Positions 12,584-21,222 of a DNA stretch of 64,000 nt are shown piece after piece. A program made the position numbers and the translations under genes. Numbering within the stretch: the stretch's first letter is position 1; each line of letters opens with the position of its first letter. Origin of the DNA: Companilactobacillus zhachilii (lineage in GTDB: Bacteria > Bacillota > Bacilli > Lactobacillales > Lactobacillaceae); NCBI RefSeq assembly GCF_003606365.2, contig NZ_CP031933.2, positions 1,736,001 to 1,800,000 on the forward strand, read 5' to 3'. Under the pieces are notes generated by a model. The model did no database searches and was not told where the DNA came from. It was given only the letters and a program-made list of their open reading frames with translations.

Positions 12584-13927
12584 ATGACATTTAAATCAGG
12601 AATTGCAACATTTACAGGTAAAACATCTTACTTTATTTTAAGTAAATTTTTCAACGGTGGTTCTTCATACCCCGGTAAAATTGCTTACAAAATCGATCCA
12701 GACATTCTCAAAAGTCTTGGTAAAGATTACGACTTAATCGTTGTTACTGGTACTAATGGTAAAACTTTAACGACATCTTTGATCAATAAGATGTTAGTTC
12801 AAAAATTCGACGATGTTCTAACTAATCCAACTGGTTCTAACATGATTCAAGGAATTGTTACTAGTTTTGTGACTCATCACAAGAAAAGTAAGCGTCCTCT
12901 AGCTGTTTTGGAAGTTGATGAAGCTAATGTTCCTATCATTTGTAGCTACATCAAGCCAAAATACTTTGTTTTAACAAATATCTTCCGTGATCAAATGGAT
13001 CGTTATGGTGAAATTTATACAACTTATCAAAAAATTCTTGATGGAATCAAAATGGCACCTGACGCTACAATCATTGCTAACGGCGACGCTGCTATCTTCG
13101 CTTCCAAAGACTTACCTAACAAAGTCGTTTCTTACGGTTTTTCCGATAAAGGTCACGAAAAAGAAGATTTCAAAGCTCCTACTAATACTGACGGTGTTCT
13201 TTGTCCTAAGTGTAACCACATTTTGCACTACCATATGATTTCTTACGCTAACTTGGGTAGCTATTTCTGTCCTAACTGTGGTTTCAAGCGCAGTGAACTC
13301 AAATATCAAGTCACTAATATTTCAACTTTGCTACCTAACAAAACAGAATTTGAAATCGATGGCAATAAATTTACCATGAATATTGGTGGCAAATATAACA
13401 TTTACAACGCTCTAGCTGCCTATGCAATTGCTTCTGAAATGGGTATCAGCGTTGAACAAATGCAAAAAGCTTTTGCCTATGATGAAAAAGTCTTTGGTCG
13501 TCAAGAAACCATCAACGTTGATGGAAAAGACGTTAACATTATCTTAGTCAAGAACCCGGTTGGTTTGAATCAAGTCATCGAGACGGTCTTGAGTGATAAG
13601 GATCCGTACTCACTAGCCTTCTTGCTGAATGCTAATTATGCTGACGGAATTGATACTAGTTGGATCTGGGACGCCAATTTTGAAGACTTCGATTACAGCA
13701 AGTTACCATTAGTTATTACAGGTGGTAAACGTGTCAAAGATGTCACATATCGTTTCAAGATTGCCGGTCTTGATATGAAAAAGAATATTGAAACAGTCGA
13801 AATTGATGATTTTGTTAAAGAAATTCCCAAGGTTCCAACCGAAAAAATTTACGTTTTAGCTACATATACAGCGATGTTAGGCTTACGTAAAGCTTTGATG
13901 GAAAAAGGATATATTAAACAAAAATAG
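12584..13927 (+). CDS. murT: Lipid II isoglutaminyl synthase subunit MurT
   Basis: A 447-residue Mur-ligase-like subunit that, with the amidotransferase GatD, amidates D-Glu of lipid II to D-isoglutamine. The ATP motif VVTGTNGKTLTT is at about residues 53-64. A Cys4 zinc ribbon is inserted in the central domain (C207, C210, C229, C232), and the C-terminal DUF1727 domain carries DGIDTSWIWD. In the well-known arrangement gatD follows murT. Here the next feature is a terminator and a gene on the other strand, so gatD must lie elsewhere or be missing. The start ATG has GGGG upstream. Confidence 0.92.
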   Translation: MTFKSGIATFTGKTSYFILSKFFNGGSSYPGKIAYKIDPDILKSLGKDYDLIVVTGTNGKTLTTSLINKMLVQKFDDVLTNPTGSNMIQGIVTSFVTHHKKSKRPLAVLEVDEANVPIICSYIKPKYFVLTNIFRDQMDRYGEIYTTYQKILDGIKMAPDATIIANGDAAIFASKDLPNKVVSYGFSDKGHEKEDFKAPTNTDGVLCPKCNHILHYHMISYANLGSYFCPNCGFKRSELKYQVTNISTLLPNKTEFEIDGNKFTMNIGGKYNIYNALAAYAIASEMGISVEQMQKAFAYDEKVFGRQETINVDGKDVNIILVKNPVGLNQVIETVLSDKDPYSLAFLLNANYADGIDTSWIWDANFEDFDYSKLPLVITGGKRVKDVTYRFKIAGLDMKKNIETVEIDDFVKEIPKVPTEKIYVLATYTAMLGLRKALMEKGYIKQK

Positions 13928-13968
13928 AAAATGGGATAAGTCATATTCCGTTTTTCAATAATTACTAT

Positions 13969-14008
13969 AATGGCTCCAGCAATCCAAAAGCGGATTACTG
14001 GAGCCATT
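13969..14008. terminator. Bidirectional terminator, AGCTCCAG family copy 1
   Basis: A hairpin with arms GGCTCCAGCAATCC and GGATTACTGGAGCC, flanked by A and T runs, between the convergent murT and acetyltransferase genes. Three further close relatives occur at 23375, 47814 and 59540. Confidence 0.85.
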
Positions 14009-14014
14009 TTTGTT

Positions 14015-14635
14015 TTAAACTAAATTTTCTGAAATCAATTTACCGTGATTATAATAAATATCATCATCAGGGCCAATCTCTCTTAATACTTTTGCGGGCG
14101 TACCGATTGCCAAAACATTAGAAGGAATATCCTTTGTTACTACTGAGCCGGCACCAACAACTGAATTATCTCCAATATGTACACCTGGCAAAACTGTAAC
14201 ATTAGCCGCTAACCACACATTTTTGCCAATGTACACTGGCTGATTACAACCATATCCTTCTGATCTTAATTTAGGGGAAATCGGATGCGACGCGGAAATA
14301 ATCGTAACATTAGGGGCAATCATAGTTTTCTCACCAATATAAATATTTGCATCGTCAATCAAAGTACAATTAAAATTTATATACACATTCTTCCCCAAAT
14401 AGACATGCTTTCCTCCCCACATGGCATGATAAGGTGCTTGAATGTAAGTGTCTTCCCCTACTTCAGCAAAATTCTTTTTTAAAATCATTTTTTTCTTCTG
14501 AAGACCTTCAGATGTATAACCAGCGGCATTATAATCCTCCATATTTTGAAGGTACTCATTATAATTCCCCTCTCCATCCGATACCTGACCAACTTTATAC
14601 AACTTTCCCGAATTCAATATATCTTCACTATTCAT
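14015..14635 (-). CDS. Sugar O-acetyltransferase, hexapeptide-repeat family
   Basis: A 206-residue member of the maltose/galactoside acetyltransferase group (left-handed beta-helix). It should transfer acetyl from acetyl-CoA to a sugar hydroxyl. The N-terminal maltose-acetyltransferase domain includes the DYNAAG segment. The repeats run from about residue 70 to 190 and include GKNVWLAANVTVLPGVHIG and VVGAGSVVTKDIPSNVLAIG. The active-site His is probably the one in ISASHPISP. RBS GGAGGG precedes the ATG. The exact substrate is unknown. Confidence 0.85.
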   Translation of the reverse strand: MNSEDILNSGKLYKVGQVSDGEGNYNEYLQNMEDYNAAGYTSEGLQKKKMILKKNFAEVGEDTYIQAPYHAMWGGKHVYLGKNVYINFNCTLIDDANIYIGEKTMIAPNVTIISASHPISPKLRSEGYGCNQPVYIGKNVWLAANVTVLPGVHIGDNSVVGAGSVVTKDIPSNVLAIGTPAKVLREIGPDDDIYYNHGKLISENLV

Positions 14636-14667
14636 AATCTACCCTCCAATTAAAATATCATTAAGCA

Positions 14668-15636
14668 TTACTTACTTTCGTTCAAAAAAGAATTCAAAAT
14701 AGTTTCTCGCCGTTCCAAAAATAACTGATTATTTTGAATTGGGTGAACTCGATTTGTCATGACGACCATGGCCGTTTGTTGTTGATAATCAACCGCAATA
14801 AATTCACCAGTATAGCCCGTATGGAACAAAACATGACCAGAACCATCGGGTTTTACATCCCATCCCAATGACCGACCAGGATTTAAAGTTGTAAAGTTAT
14901 GATACAAAAATTTCTTGTCCTTTTTCAACATATCTTGAGCAAACTGCATGACATCATCCAAAGTAGCAAACATCCCTGCTGATCCACAATGCTTTCCCAG
15001 TTGACGCGCCTTAGGGTCGTTTGCAATCCCTTGCAACATTTTCCCATCAACGACGTATGTTGGTACACAACGATTAGGGTCTGGGTCAAAAGTAGCATCT
15101 TTTAAACCTTCAGGCTCAATAATATATTTCATAATCGCATCCTGAACCGGCATGTGATAAAACTGTTCAATTATCAGCCCTAAGAATATTAATCCAGTAT
15201 CAGTATAGACGACCTTTTTATTAAACGTATCAGTCACAGGTAATTTTAATAACGCTTGAATCAATTCATCGCTATTAAGAGAGTCCCGATTTGGAATATA
15301 ACCATGAATCCCAGATGTATGGGTTAGCAAATGAAACAACTCTACTCGTTTATCAGAAAATTTTGGCAAATACTTCTTAACCGGATCATGTAAATTAATT
15401 AATTTTTCATCTAACATTTTTAAAATCAACGGAACTGTCCCCATGACCTTAGTTAATGAGGCTAAATCGTGCAATTCATCACCTTTAAGCGGTTTTATTT
15501 CCGGAACCCATTCCCTACTACCAAAAGTGAATTTTTCCGTCTGAGCCGAGCTTATAAAGCCAAAACTGGCTCCTGGAACGATTCTTCTATTAACCAAATC
15601 AATAATTTGTGCTTTAGTCTCTTCAAAATTTGCCAT
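14668..15636 (-). CDS. Serine hydrolase, class C beta-lactamase fold
   Basis: A 322-residue cytosolic-looking protein without a signal peptide. The nucleophile motif is SLTK (in LASLTKVMGT), the Tyr motif is YTDTG and a C-terminal HTGYTGE serves as the third box. It probably hydrolyses an ester or D-amino-acid peptide; the substrate cannot be assigned. I start it at ATG 15636 (MANFEETKAQ), which has AAGGGG 8-9 bases upstream, not at the ATG six codons earlier. It lies downstream of NJ copy 5. Confidence 0.85.
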   Translation of the reverse strand: MANFEETKAQIIDLVNRRIVPGASFGFISSAQTEKFTFGSREWVPEIKPLKGDELHDLASLTKVMGTVPLILKMLDEKLINLHDPVKKYLPKFSDKRVELFHLLTHTSGIHGYIPNRDSLNSDELIQALLKLPVTDTFNKKVVYTDTGLIFLGLIIEQFYHMPVQDAIMKYIIEPEGLKDATFDPDPNRCVPTYVVDGKMLQGIANDPKARQLGKHCGSAGMFATLDDVMQFAQDMLKKDKKFLYHNFTTLNPGRSLGWDVKPDGSGHVLFHTGYTGEFIAVDYQQQTAMVVMTNRVHPIQNNQLFLERRETILNSFLNESK

Positions 15637-15742
15637 ATTACTTTTCCCCTTCATAATTTTAAAATAAGTTTTATTTATAAACGTTACGCGTGATGCAAGT
15701 TAATTTTTTGACGATGAATTTAGAATTGTTTTTTAATCAAAT

Positions 15743-15931
15743 ATGTCGTCTCCAGATTCGGACAGTGGTCACTGACAGTGCGGAACGGCCCGAGTCACGG
15801 TCTCGGACCTCGGTTTAAGCCTTGCAAGTTCGGCAAGTCTTAAACGCGCCCGGTGTTGTAAGAACGACAAAAGCGGTCGTCCTAACAACACTTTCACTGC
15901 CAATAACCACTGTCCGAATCTTCCGACTAGT
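15743..15931 (-). repeat. NJ element copy 5 (private outer arm)
   Basis: This copy lies in reverse orientation, from ATGTCGTCTCC to CCGACTAG. The outer arms AGATTCGGACAGTGGT and ACCACTGTCCGAATCT are a perfect 16 bp private stem, followed by partly paired CTGACAGTG/CACTGCCAA. The inner hairpins are diverged in sequence but still paired: GGTTTAAGC-type and GTTGTAAGAACGAC opposite GTCGTCCTAACAAC. It pairs head-to-head with copy 6. Confidence 0.83.
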
Positions 15932-16076
15932 TCTTTATTAACTCAAGAATGGCTTGACGTCTCAAACATTTTTCATGACTTTTATTACTGCCTTGATAGT
16001 ATTCTGGAACAACCATATCCTTAAAAAATTTATCCGTAGCAGAATAATTTTTATAAGACTACTTTGAAGACACACC
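15932..16076 (-). pseudogene. Possible gene remnant in the spacer between NJ copies 5 and 6
   Basis: On the minus strand, a frame of about 40 codons reads SATDKFFKDMVVPEYYQ followed by GSNKSHEKCLRRQAILELI, and ends at a stop formed by the CTAG end of copy 5. The composition looks coding, but there is no ribosome site and it runs into a stop upstream. I do not recognise the family. It may be a gene fragment trapped between the two elements, or chance. Confidence 0.3.
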
Positions 16077-16260
16077 CTAGCCGGAAAGAGTAAGAAATTT
16101 AGGTCGCTGTGAAGGTGGTGTTAGTGCTTTAGCACTTACACCACGGGACGAGTTTTGAAACTCGCGGTCTGTGCGAGGTTCAAAATCGAGATTCGAGACC
16201 GCTCCTCGGCTCGAATCGGTCCCCATAGCGACCAAAATTACTTACTCTTGGAGGCGGCAT
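16077..16260 (+). repeat. NJ element copy 6 (common outer arm)
   Basis: This copy lies in forward orientation, from CTAGCCGGAA to GGAGGCGGCAT. Its outer arm reads AGAGTAAG with partner CTTACTCT: relative to AGAGCAAG/CTTGCTCT both strands have changed together. Inner hairpins: AGTGC/GCACT around TTTA, TTTTGAAACTCGC paired with GCGAGGTTCAAAA, and GATTCGAG/CTCGAATC, with GGGAC/GTCCC enclosing the last two. Confidence 0.87.
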
Positions 16261-16336
16261 GTCACCATTAACACAGCATTTTAACTCAAAAAAAGAACGT
16301 GCCAACCGACACGTTCCAATTATATATCTATCCATT

Positions 16337-18211
16337 TTACAAAGCGACGTTTCCGGCAAATTGTGAATTGTAAAGATCAGCATAGAAGCCGTTCTTAGCC
16401 ATCAATTCTTCGTGGTTACCTGTTTCAACGATTGAACCATGATTCATAACAATAATCTTGTCAGCATCTTGGATTGTTGAAAGTCTGTGAGCAACAACGA
16501 AACTTGTCCGATTCTTCAATAAACGTTCCATCGCATGTTGAATATGTAATTCAGTTCTTGTATCAACAGATGAAGTAGCTTCATCAAGAATCAAGATTTC
16601 TGGGTCAGCTACGAAGGCACGAGCAATTGTAATCAACTGTCTTTGTCCTTGAGAAATATTTGAAGCTTCCTCATTCAAGACTGTGTCATAACCCTTAGGT
16701 AATTGACGCACAAAGTTATCAACGTGGGCCGCCTTAGCAGCTTCGACAATCTCTTCTTTAGTAGCATCTTCTCGACTATACTTCAAGTTATCATAAATTG
16801 AACCAGTGAATAGCCAAGTATCTTGAAGTACCATTGCATAATGGCTTCTGACTTCTTCACGGGTCATATTACGAATATCTTTTCCACCTAACTTGATGGA
16901 ACCACCATTAACGTCATAGAAACGTTCCAGCAAGTTGATGATAGTTGTCTTACCAGCACCAGTAGGTCCAACAATGGCGACCATCTCACCTGGTTTAACA
17001 CTTAAATTGTAGTCTTCAAGTAAGGTTGGACGTCCTTCATAACCAAACTTAACGTGATCAAGTGTAACTTTATCATCACTTTCAACATCAGGCACATCAA
17101 CTTTGTCATTTTCCATTTCAGGTTCGTCCAAAATTTCAAAGACACGTTCAGCTGAAGCAACTGTTGCTTGAATAGTATTTGTTAAGTTAGCTAGTTGAGC
17201 AATTGGTTGTGAGAACTGGTTCATATATTGTAAGAATGCTTGAATATCACCCAAAGCAATATGACCATTAGCAACTTGAATACCACCGTACATGGCAACG
17301 AAAACATAACCTAAGTTATTAACAAAAATCATCAATGGCATAACGATACCAGAGATCAATTGTGCCTTCCATGAAGCCTTGTATAGCTTAGCATTTTCCT
17401 TTTCAAATTCATCAATTGATTCTTGCTCATGGTTAAAACTTTTAACAACAACATGACCAGAATAATTTTCTTCAACTTGATTATTCAACAAACCAAGTGA
17501 AGCTTGTTGACGTTTGAAAAACTTTTGTGACTGTGGAGCAATGATACCAACAACGATTAAACTCAACGGCACAGTTGCTAAAGCAATCAAGGTCATTTTC
17601 CAACTAATTGTGAACATCATCCAAATAACACCGACAAATGTCACCGTACTAGTTACAAATTGAGTCAAACTTTGTTGCAATGTTCCGGCAATATTATCCA
17701 TATCATTGATAGCACGTGACATGATATCACCGTTTGAATGTGAATCGTAATAACTGATTGGTAGTCTTTGCATCTTTGACTTCAAATCACGTCTTAGTTT
17801 ATAAACCGTTCTTTGTGAGATTCTCGTCATCACAAACTGTTGAATAAAACTAAAGGCGGCTGAAGCTAAGTACATCAAAATAACAATCATAATAATATGT
17901 TCGATCTTGGTGAAATTAATTGGTAAGCCGTTGATCTTTAAACCAGCTTTTTGTTGGGCAATACCCGTCATCAAACCTTTATAAATTTCGGTTGTTGCTT
18001 CACCCAAAATCTTTGGAGTCTTAATTTGGAAAACCGCGGAAGCAATCGCCAAGGCCAAAACGACGATTAAACCAACGATATAAGTCGACATGTATTTAGC
18101 CAAACGACCAGTTGTCTTCCAAAAGTTCTTTGGTTTCACCACAACTGCTGGACCATGACTACCAGGACCATGTCCAACTGAAGGTGAAGATTGAGGTTTT
18201 TTCTCAGCCAT
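16337..18211 (-). CDS. Heterodimeric ABC exporter, subunit with consensus ATPase site
   Basis: A 624-residue half transporter: a Pro/Ser-rich N-terminal tail, six membrane segments (about residues 40-330), then the ATPase domain. Walker A is GPTGAGKTT, the signature is the non-canonical ISQGQRQ and Walker B is ILILDEATSSVD with the catalytic Glu. With the upstream partner it should form a type IV exporter like LmrCD or BmrCD, exporting drugs or lipids through the cytoplasmic membrane. Its start codon abuts the stop of the partner, so the two are translationally linked. NJ copy 6 lies downstream. Confidence 0.92.
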   Translation of the reverse strand: MAEKKPQSSPSVGHGPGSHGPAVVVKPKNFWKTTGRLAKYMSTYIVGLIVVLALAIASAVFQIKTPKILGEATTEIYKGLMTGIAQQKAGLKINGLPINFTKIEHIIMIVILMYLASAAFSFIQQFVMTRISQRTVYKLRRDLKSKMQRLPISYYDSHSNGDIMSRAINDMDNIAGTLQQSLTQFVTSTVTFVGVIWMMFTISWKMTLIALATVPLSLIVVGIIAPQSQKFFKRQQASLGLLNNQVEENYSGHVVVKSFNHEQESIDEFEKENAKLYKASWKAQLISGIVMPLMIFVNNLGYVFVAMYGGIQVANGHIALGDIQAFLQYMNQFSQPIAQLANLTNTIQATVASAERVFEILDEPEMENDKVDVPDVESDDKVTLDHVKFGYEGRPTLLEDYNLSVKPGEMVAIVGPTGAGKTTIINLLERFYDVNGGSIKLGGKDIRNMTREEVRSHYAMVLQDTWLFTGSIYDNLKYSREDATKEEIVEAAKAAHVDNFVRQLPKGYDTVLNEEASNISQGQRQLITIARAFVADPEILILDEATSSVDTRTELHIQHAMERLLKNRTSFVVAHRLSTIQDADKIIVMNHGSIVETGNHEELMAKNGFYADLYNSQFAGNVAL

Positions 18212-19932
18212 TACTTACCCTCCTTTAATTGTGACTCGATAATTTCTTGATAAGTCTTATTATTTTCTTTTAGTTCTTGATGAGTACCAAGACCAACCAT
18301 CTTACCGTCATCAAGGACGACAATTTGGTCGGCATCAGCAACTGTGGAGATACGTTGTCCAACAATAACAACAACTCCCTGACTGATTTTGGCATCATTC
18401 TTCAAGGCCGTTCTTAAGTTAAGGTCAGTCTTGAAATCAAGTGCTGAGAAGGAATCGTCAAAGACATAAATTGAAGCGTCCTTGACCAAAGCTCTAGCAA
18501 TTGCCAAACGTTGCTTTTGACCACCAGAGAAGTTGTCACCAGCTTGTTCAACTTCACCATCAAGTTGTCCATCTAGTTCTTTAACAAAATCAGCCGCTTG
18601 AGCAATTTCCAATGCATGCCAAATCTCATCATCAGTCGCATCGTCTTTACCGTAGGCCATATTTTCACGAATTGTTCCCTTAAAGAGAAAGGCTTTTTGT
18701 GGCACCATTGAAACGATACTGTTAATATCTTCAGTACTCAATGCTTTAACATCAGTACCATTAACACTAACGACACCAGTTTCCGCATCATAGAATCTTG
18801 GAATCAAGTTGATCAATGAACTCTTACCAGATCCAGTACCACCGATAATGGCCAAGGTTTGACCCTTAGTAACTTTAAAGTTCAAGTTAGCTAAAGCTAA
18901 ATTCTCAGCACCATGATATCTAAAGTTCACATCATTAAAACTCAATGATGCTTCATCCCCTACCTTGGCAGGTTTAGCAACAACATCAAGCTTACTTTCA
19001 GTTTCAAAAACTTCTTGAATACGAGCTGCTGAAGCTGAAGCACGGGGCACGAACACGAAGACCATTGATAGAATCATGAAACTCATCAAAATTTGCATAG
19101 CATAAGTCATGAAAGCAATCATATTACCAATTTCCATTGATTGGTTGGCAATATAATGAGCACCTAACCAAGTAATACCAACATTAGTACCACTCATAAC
19201 CAAAGTTACGACTGGGAACATTACAGCAACAATCGTAAATACCTTGACCGCATTGTTTGTGTAGTCAGCATTGGCATCCTTGAATCGGTCTTGTTCGAAC
19301 TTATCTTGTCTGAAAGCCCGAATAACACGCACACCAGTTAATCCTTCACGGAAAACTAAGTTTAAACGATCGGTTTTCTTTTGCATTGCTTTAAACAAAG
19401 GCACAGCAAAATACATTACCAGTCCTACAACTACAATCAATACAGGAATCGAAATCAAGAAGATTTTCGTCATTTCAGCATTCTTTTGATAAGCCATAAA
19501 ACTAGCACCAATCAACATAATTGGCGCCATGATCATCATACGTAACATCATGATCATAACGTTTTGAATTTGAACCACATCATTAGTCGTTCTAGTAGTA
19601 AGTGATGAAGTTTCAAATTTATCAAATTCATCATGTGTAAAGTTTAATATTTTTTTAAACAAATCAGATCTTAACTTTTGTCCCAAGCCCTGTGAAGCTT
19701 GAGAAGCCATCAAAACATTTCCAAAAGCGGCGATAACTGTAATAAGCGATACAATAACCATCTTTATTCCAGCTTGTACGATATAATTAGTATCACCAGT
19801 GATAACACCTTTGTTAACAATGTCAGATGTAATATTAGGTATATATAACGTTGCAACGACTTGAAAGACCATAAAAATGACCGCACCAAGAACTTGCCAG
19901 TTATTGATTCTACCTCGAGCAATCTTAAACAT
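18211..19932 (-). CDS. Heterodimeric ABC exporter, subunit with degenerate ATPase site
   Basis: A 573-residue half transporter with six membrane segments (residues 15-300) and a C-terminal ATPase domain. Walker A is GGTGSGKSS and the signature is canonical FSGGQKQR, but Walker B is IYVFDDSFSALD: Asp replaces the catalytic Glu. Paired with the next gene, whose signature is altered instead, this gives one active and one degenerate nucleotide site, as known for LmrCD/BmrCD-type exporters. It is the first gene of the two-gene operon. The substrate is unknown; multidrug export is the family expectation. Confidence 0.92.
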   Translation of the reverse strand: MFKIARGRINNWQVLGAVIFMVFQVVATLYIPNITSDIVNKGVITGDTNYIVQAGIKMVIVSLITVIAAFGNVLMASQASQGLGQKLRSDLFKKILNFTHDEFDKFETSSLTTRTTNDVVQIQNVMIMMLRMMIMAPIMLIGASFMAYQKNAEMTKIFLISIPVLIVVVGLVMYFAVPLFKAMQKKTDRLNLVFREGLTGVRVIRAFRQDKFEQDRFKDANADYTNNAVKVFTIVAVMFPVVTLVMSGTNVGITWLGAHYIANQSMEIGNMIAFMTYAMQILMSFMILSMVFVFVPRASASAARIQEVFETESKLDVVAKPAKVGDEASLSFNDVNFRYHGAENLALANLNFKVTKGQTLAIIGGTGSGKSSLINLIPRFYDAETGVVSVNGTDVKALSTEDINSIVSMVPQKAFLFKGTIRENMAYGKDDATDDEIWHALEIAQAADFVKELDGQLDGEVEQAGDNFSGGQKQRLAIARALVKDASIYVFDDSFSALDFKTDLNLRTALKNDAKISQGVVVIVGQRISTVADADQIVVLDDGKMVGLGTHQELKENNKTYQEIIESQLKEGK

Positions 19933-20028
19933 TTATTCACTCCCTTTAAAACTTTTCATAGCATTATAGTATTAAAACACTTATTATCAAAAAATTCTAA
20001 TAATTATCTCAAATAAGGTGGTATTTTC

Positions 20029-20727
20029 ATGAAGAATATAAAAAATACTTATCATCCCATCAAAGTTATACTTCTTATTATATCCTTTTTAGGATTATTT
20101 ATACTGGAACAATTGCCATTAAGTATATTAACGTTATCAAAAAAACAATTAGGAACAAAATATTCCTCTTATTTAAATTACGCGCCAATTGCTACTATTG
20201 TATTACTAATCATTGCAGCAATCATAATTATTTTAGTTTTTAAACGTGCCCAAAAATTTCCAACACAAAAATTCACTAAAAGCACTTGGCTCGTCATCGC
20301 CATAGGTTCAATTTTGACATTGCTAATCAACGTTGCTACTGTCCCATTTATGCGAAATACCAATGATAACGTTGAAGCTTTAAAACTAGTTGCTAGTAAT
20401 AATATAGTCATTTTAATCATTTTTACCATCTTTGTGGCACCAATATTGGAAGAAATTATTTTCCGAGGCATATTTATGAATTGGTTTTTCGTAAACCGAC
20501 CATTTTTATCAATTCTTTTTAGTGGTCTATTATTCGGCTACGTTCACGCCCCATTTGCTGCCGACACAGACTGGATCTATGCTTTATCGAAAATATTATT
20601 AGGAATCGTCTTAGCAGGCGTATACTATAGAACGAAAAATATCAAAGCCGATATTACCGTCCATTTTCTAAATAATTTTTTAGCCATTTTAAGTGGTGCA
20701 CTTATGTCAGGAGTAATTTTATTTTGA
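20029..20727 (+). CDS. CPBP family intramembrane metalloprotease
   Basis: A 232-residue polytopic membrane protein with about seven membrane segments. Motif 1 EEIIFRG (Glu141, Glu142, Arg146), motif 2 GYVHAPF and motif 3 HFLNN are the glutamate-rich and histidine motifs of the CAAX-protease/bacteriocin-immunity (Abi) family. In lactic acid bacteria members give self-immunity to bacteriocins or process membrane proteins, but no bacteriocin gene is visible here. It overlaps the next small gene by four bases. Confidence 0.88.
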   Translation: MKNIKNTYHPIKVILLIISFLGLFILEQLPLSILTLSKKQLGTKYSSYLNYAPIATIVLLIIAAIIIILVFKRAQKFPTQKFTKSTWLVIAIGSILTLLINVATVPFMRNTNDNVEALKLVASNNIVILIIFTIFVAPILEEIIFRGIFMNWFFVNRPFLSILFSGLLFGYVHAPFAADTDWIYALSKILLGIVLAGVYYRTKNIKADITVHFLNNFLAILSGALMSGVILF

Positions 20728-20942
20728 GAAATAATCAAAAAAAGTTCAATGAAGTTTATCAGGATTTATTACGACGCATCGTCATGTTTGGAGTCTTGTC
20801 GATGTTATTAATCGCTAGCGCCCGCATTACTGGTTGGATCATTATGGAATACGCAGGATTTGCTAGTGCCGTTTATACAATTGTTCTAATCGGCATGTTG
20901 ATTTATGTTTTCATAATCAAAACAAAGGATGCTAAAAAATAA
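20724..20942 (+). CDS. Small two-helix membrane protein
   Basis: A 72-residue protein starting at TTG 20724, overlapping the protease stop (TTGA), so translation is probably coupled. A basic N-terminus (RNNQKKF..LLRR) leads into two membrane segments (about 20-42 and 46-66) and a lysine-rich tail. I do not recognise the family. The tight coupling suggests it works with the CPBP protein, for example as a partner or stabiliser, but that is inference. Confidence 0.7.
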   Translation: MRNNQKKFNEVYQDLLRRIVMFGVLSMLLIASARITGWIIMEYAGFASAVYTIVLIGMLIYVFIIKTKDAKK

Positions 20943-20966
20943 TTAATAATAATAACAACATTCGTA

Positions 20967-20996
20967 TTGACAGAAAGACCTGTTTACAGTTAAAAT
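20967..20996 (+). promoter_or_regulatory. tRNA-Glu promoter
   Basis: A consensus TTGACA and a TAAAAT box are 18 bp apart, about 18 bp before the tRNA. Confidence 0.65.
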
Positions 20997-21014
20997 TATG
21001 AGTGTTGTTTTAAT

Positions 21015-21086
21015 TGCCCGTTGGTCAAATGGTTAAGACGCCACCCTCTCAAGGTGGAGTTGAGAGTTCGATTCTCTCACGGGTGA
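21015..21086 (+). tRNA. tRNA-Glu (anticodon CTC)
   Basis: A 72-base cloverleaf without encoded CCA: D stem GTC/GAC, anticodon stem CCACC/GGTGG with loop CTCTCAA (anticodon CTC, reads GAG), T arm GAGAG-TTCGATT-CTCTC, discriminator A. The acceptor stem TGCCCGT/ACGGGTG has two wobble pairs at its end (1-72 as U-G and 2-71 as G-U), unusual for tRNA-Glu, which normally begins with G. It is probably an accessory isoacceptor beside the usual TTC species. Confidence 0.9.
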
Positions 21087-21106
21087 TAATGAGTTAACTT
21101 ATATAG

Positions 21107-21144
21107 AAAAAAAGCTGTGGGCCTAGAGTCTACAGCTTTTTTTT
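21107..21144 (+). terminator. tRNA-Glu terminator
   Basis: Hairpin AAAGCTGT/ACAGCTTT followed by T8. It is 20 bp past the tRNA, symmetrical enough to work on either strand. Confidence 0.75.
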
Positions 21145-21222
21145 ATTATTTTTGAAGGCTAAAATACTCTAACCATTATTGATACAAAAATAGTCAGAAA
21201 ACGATATATTTAACTTTAAATA

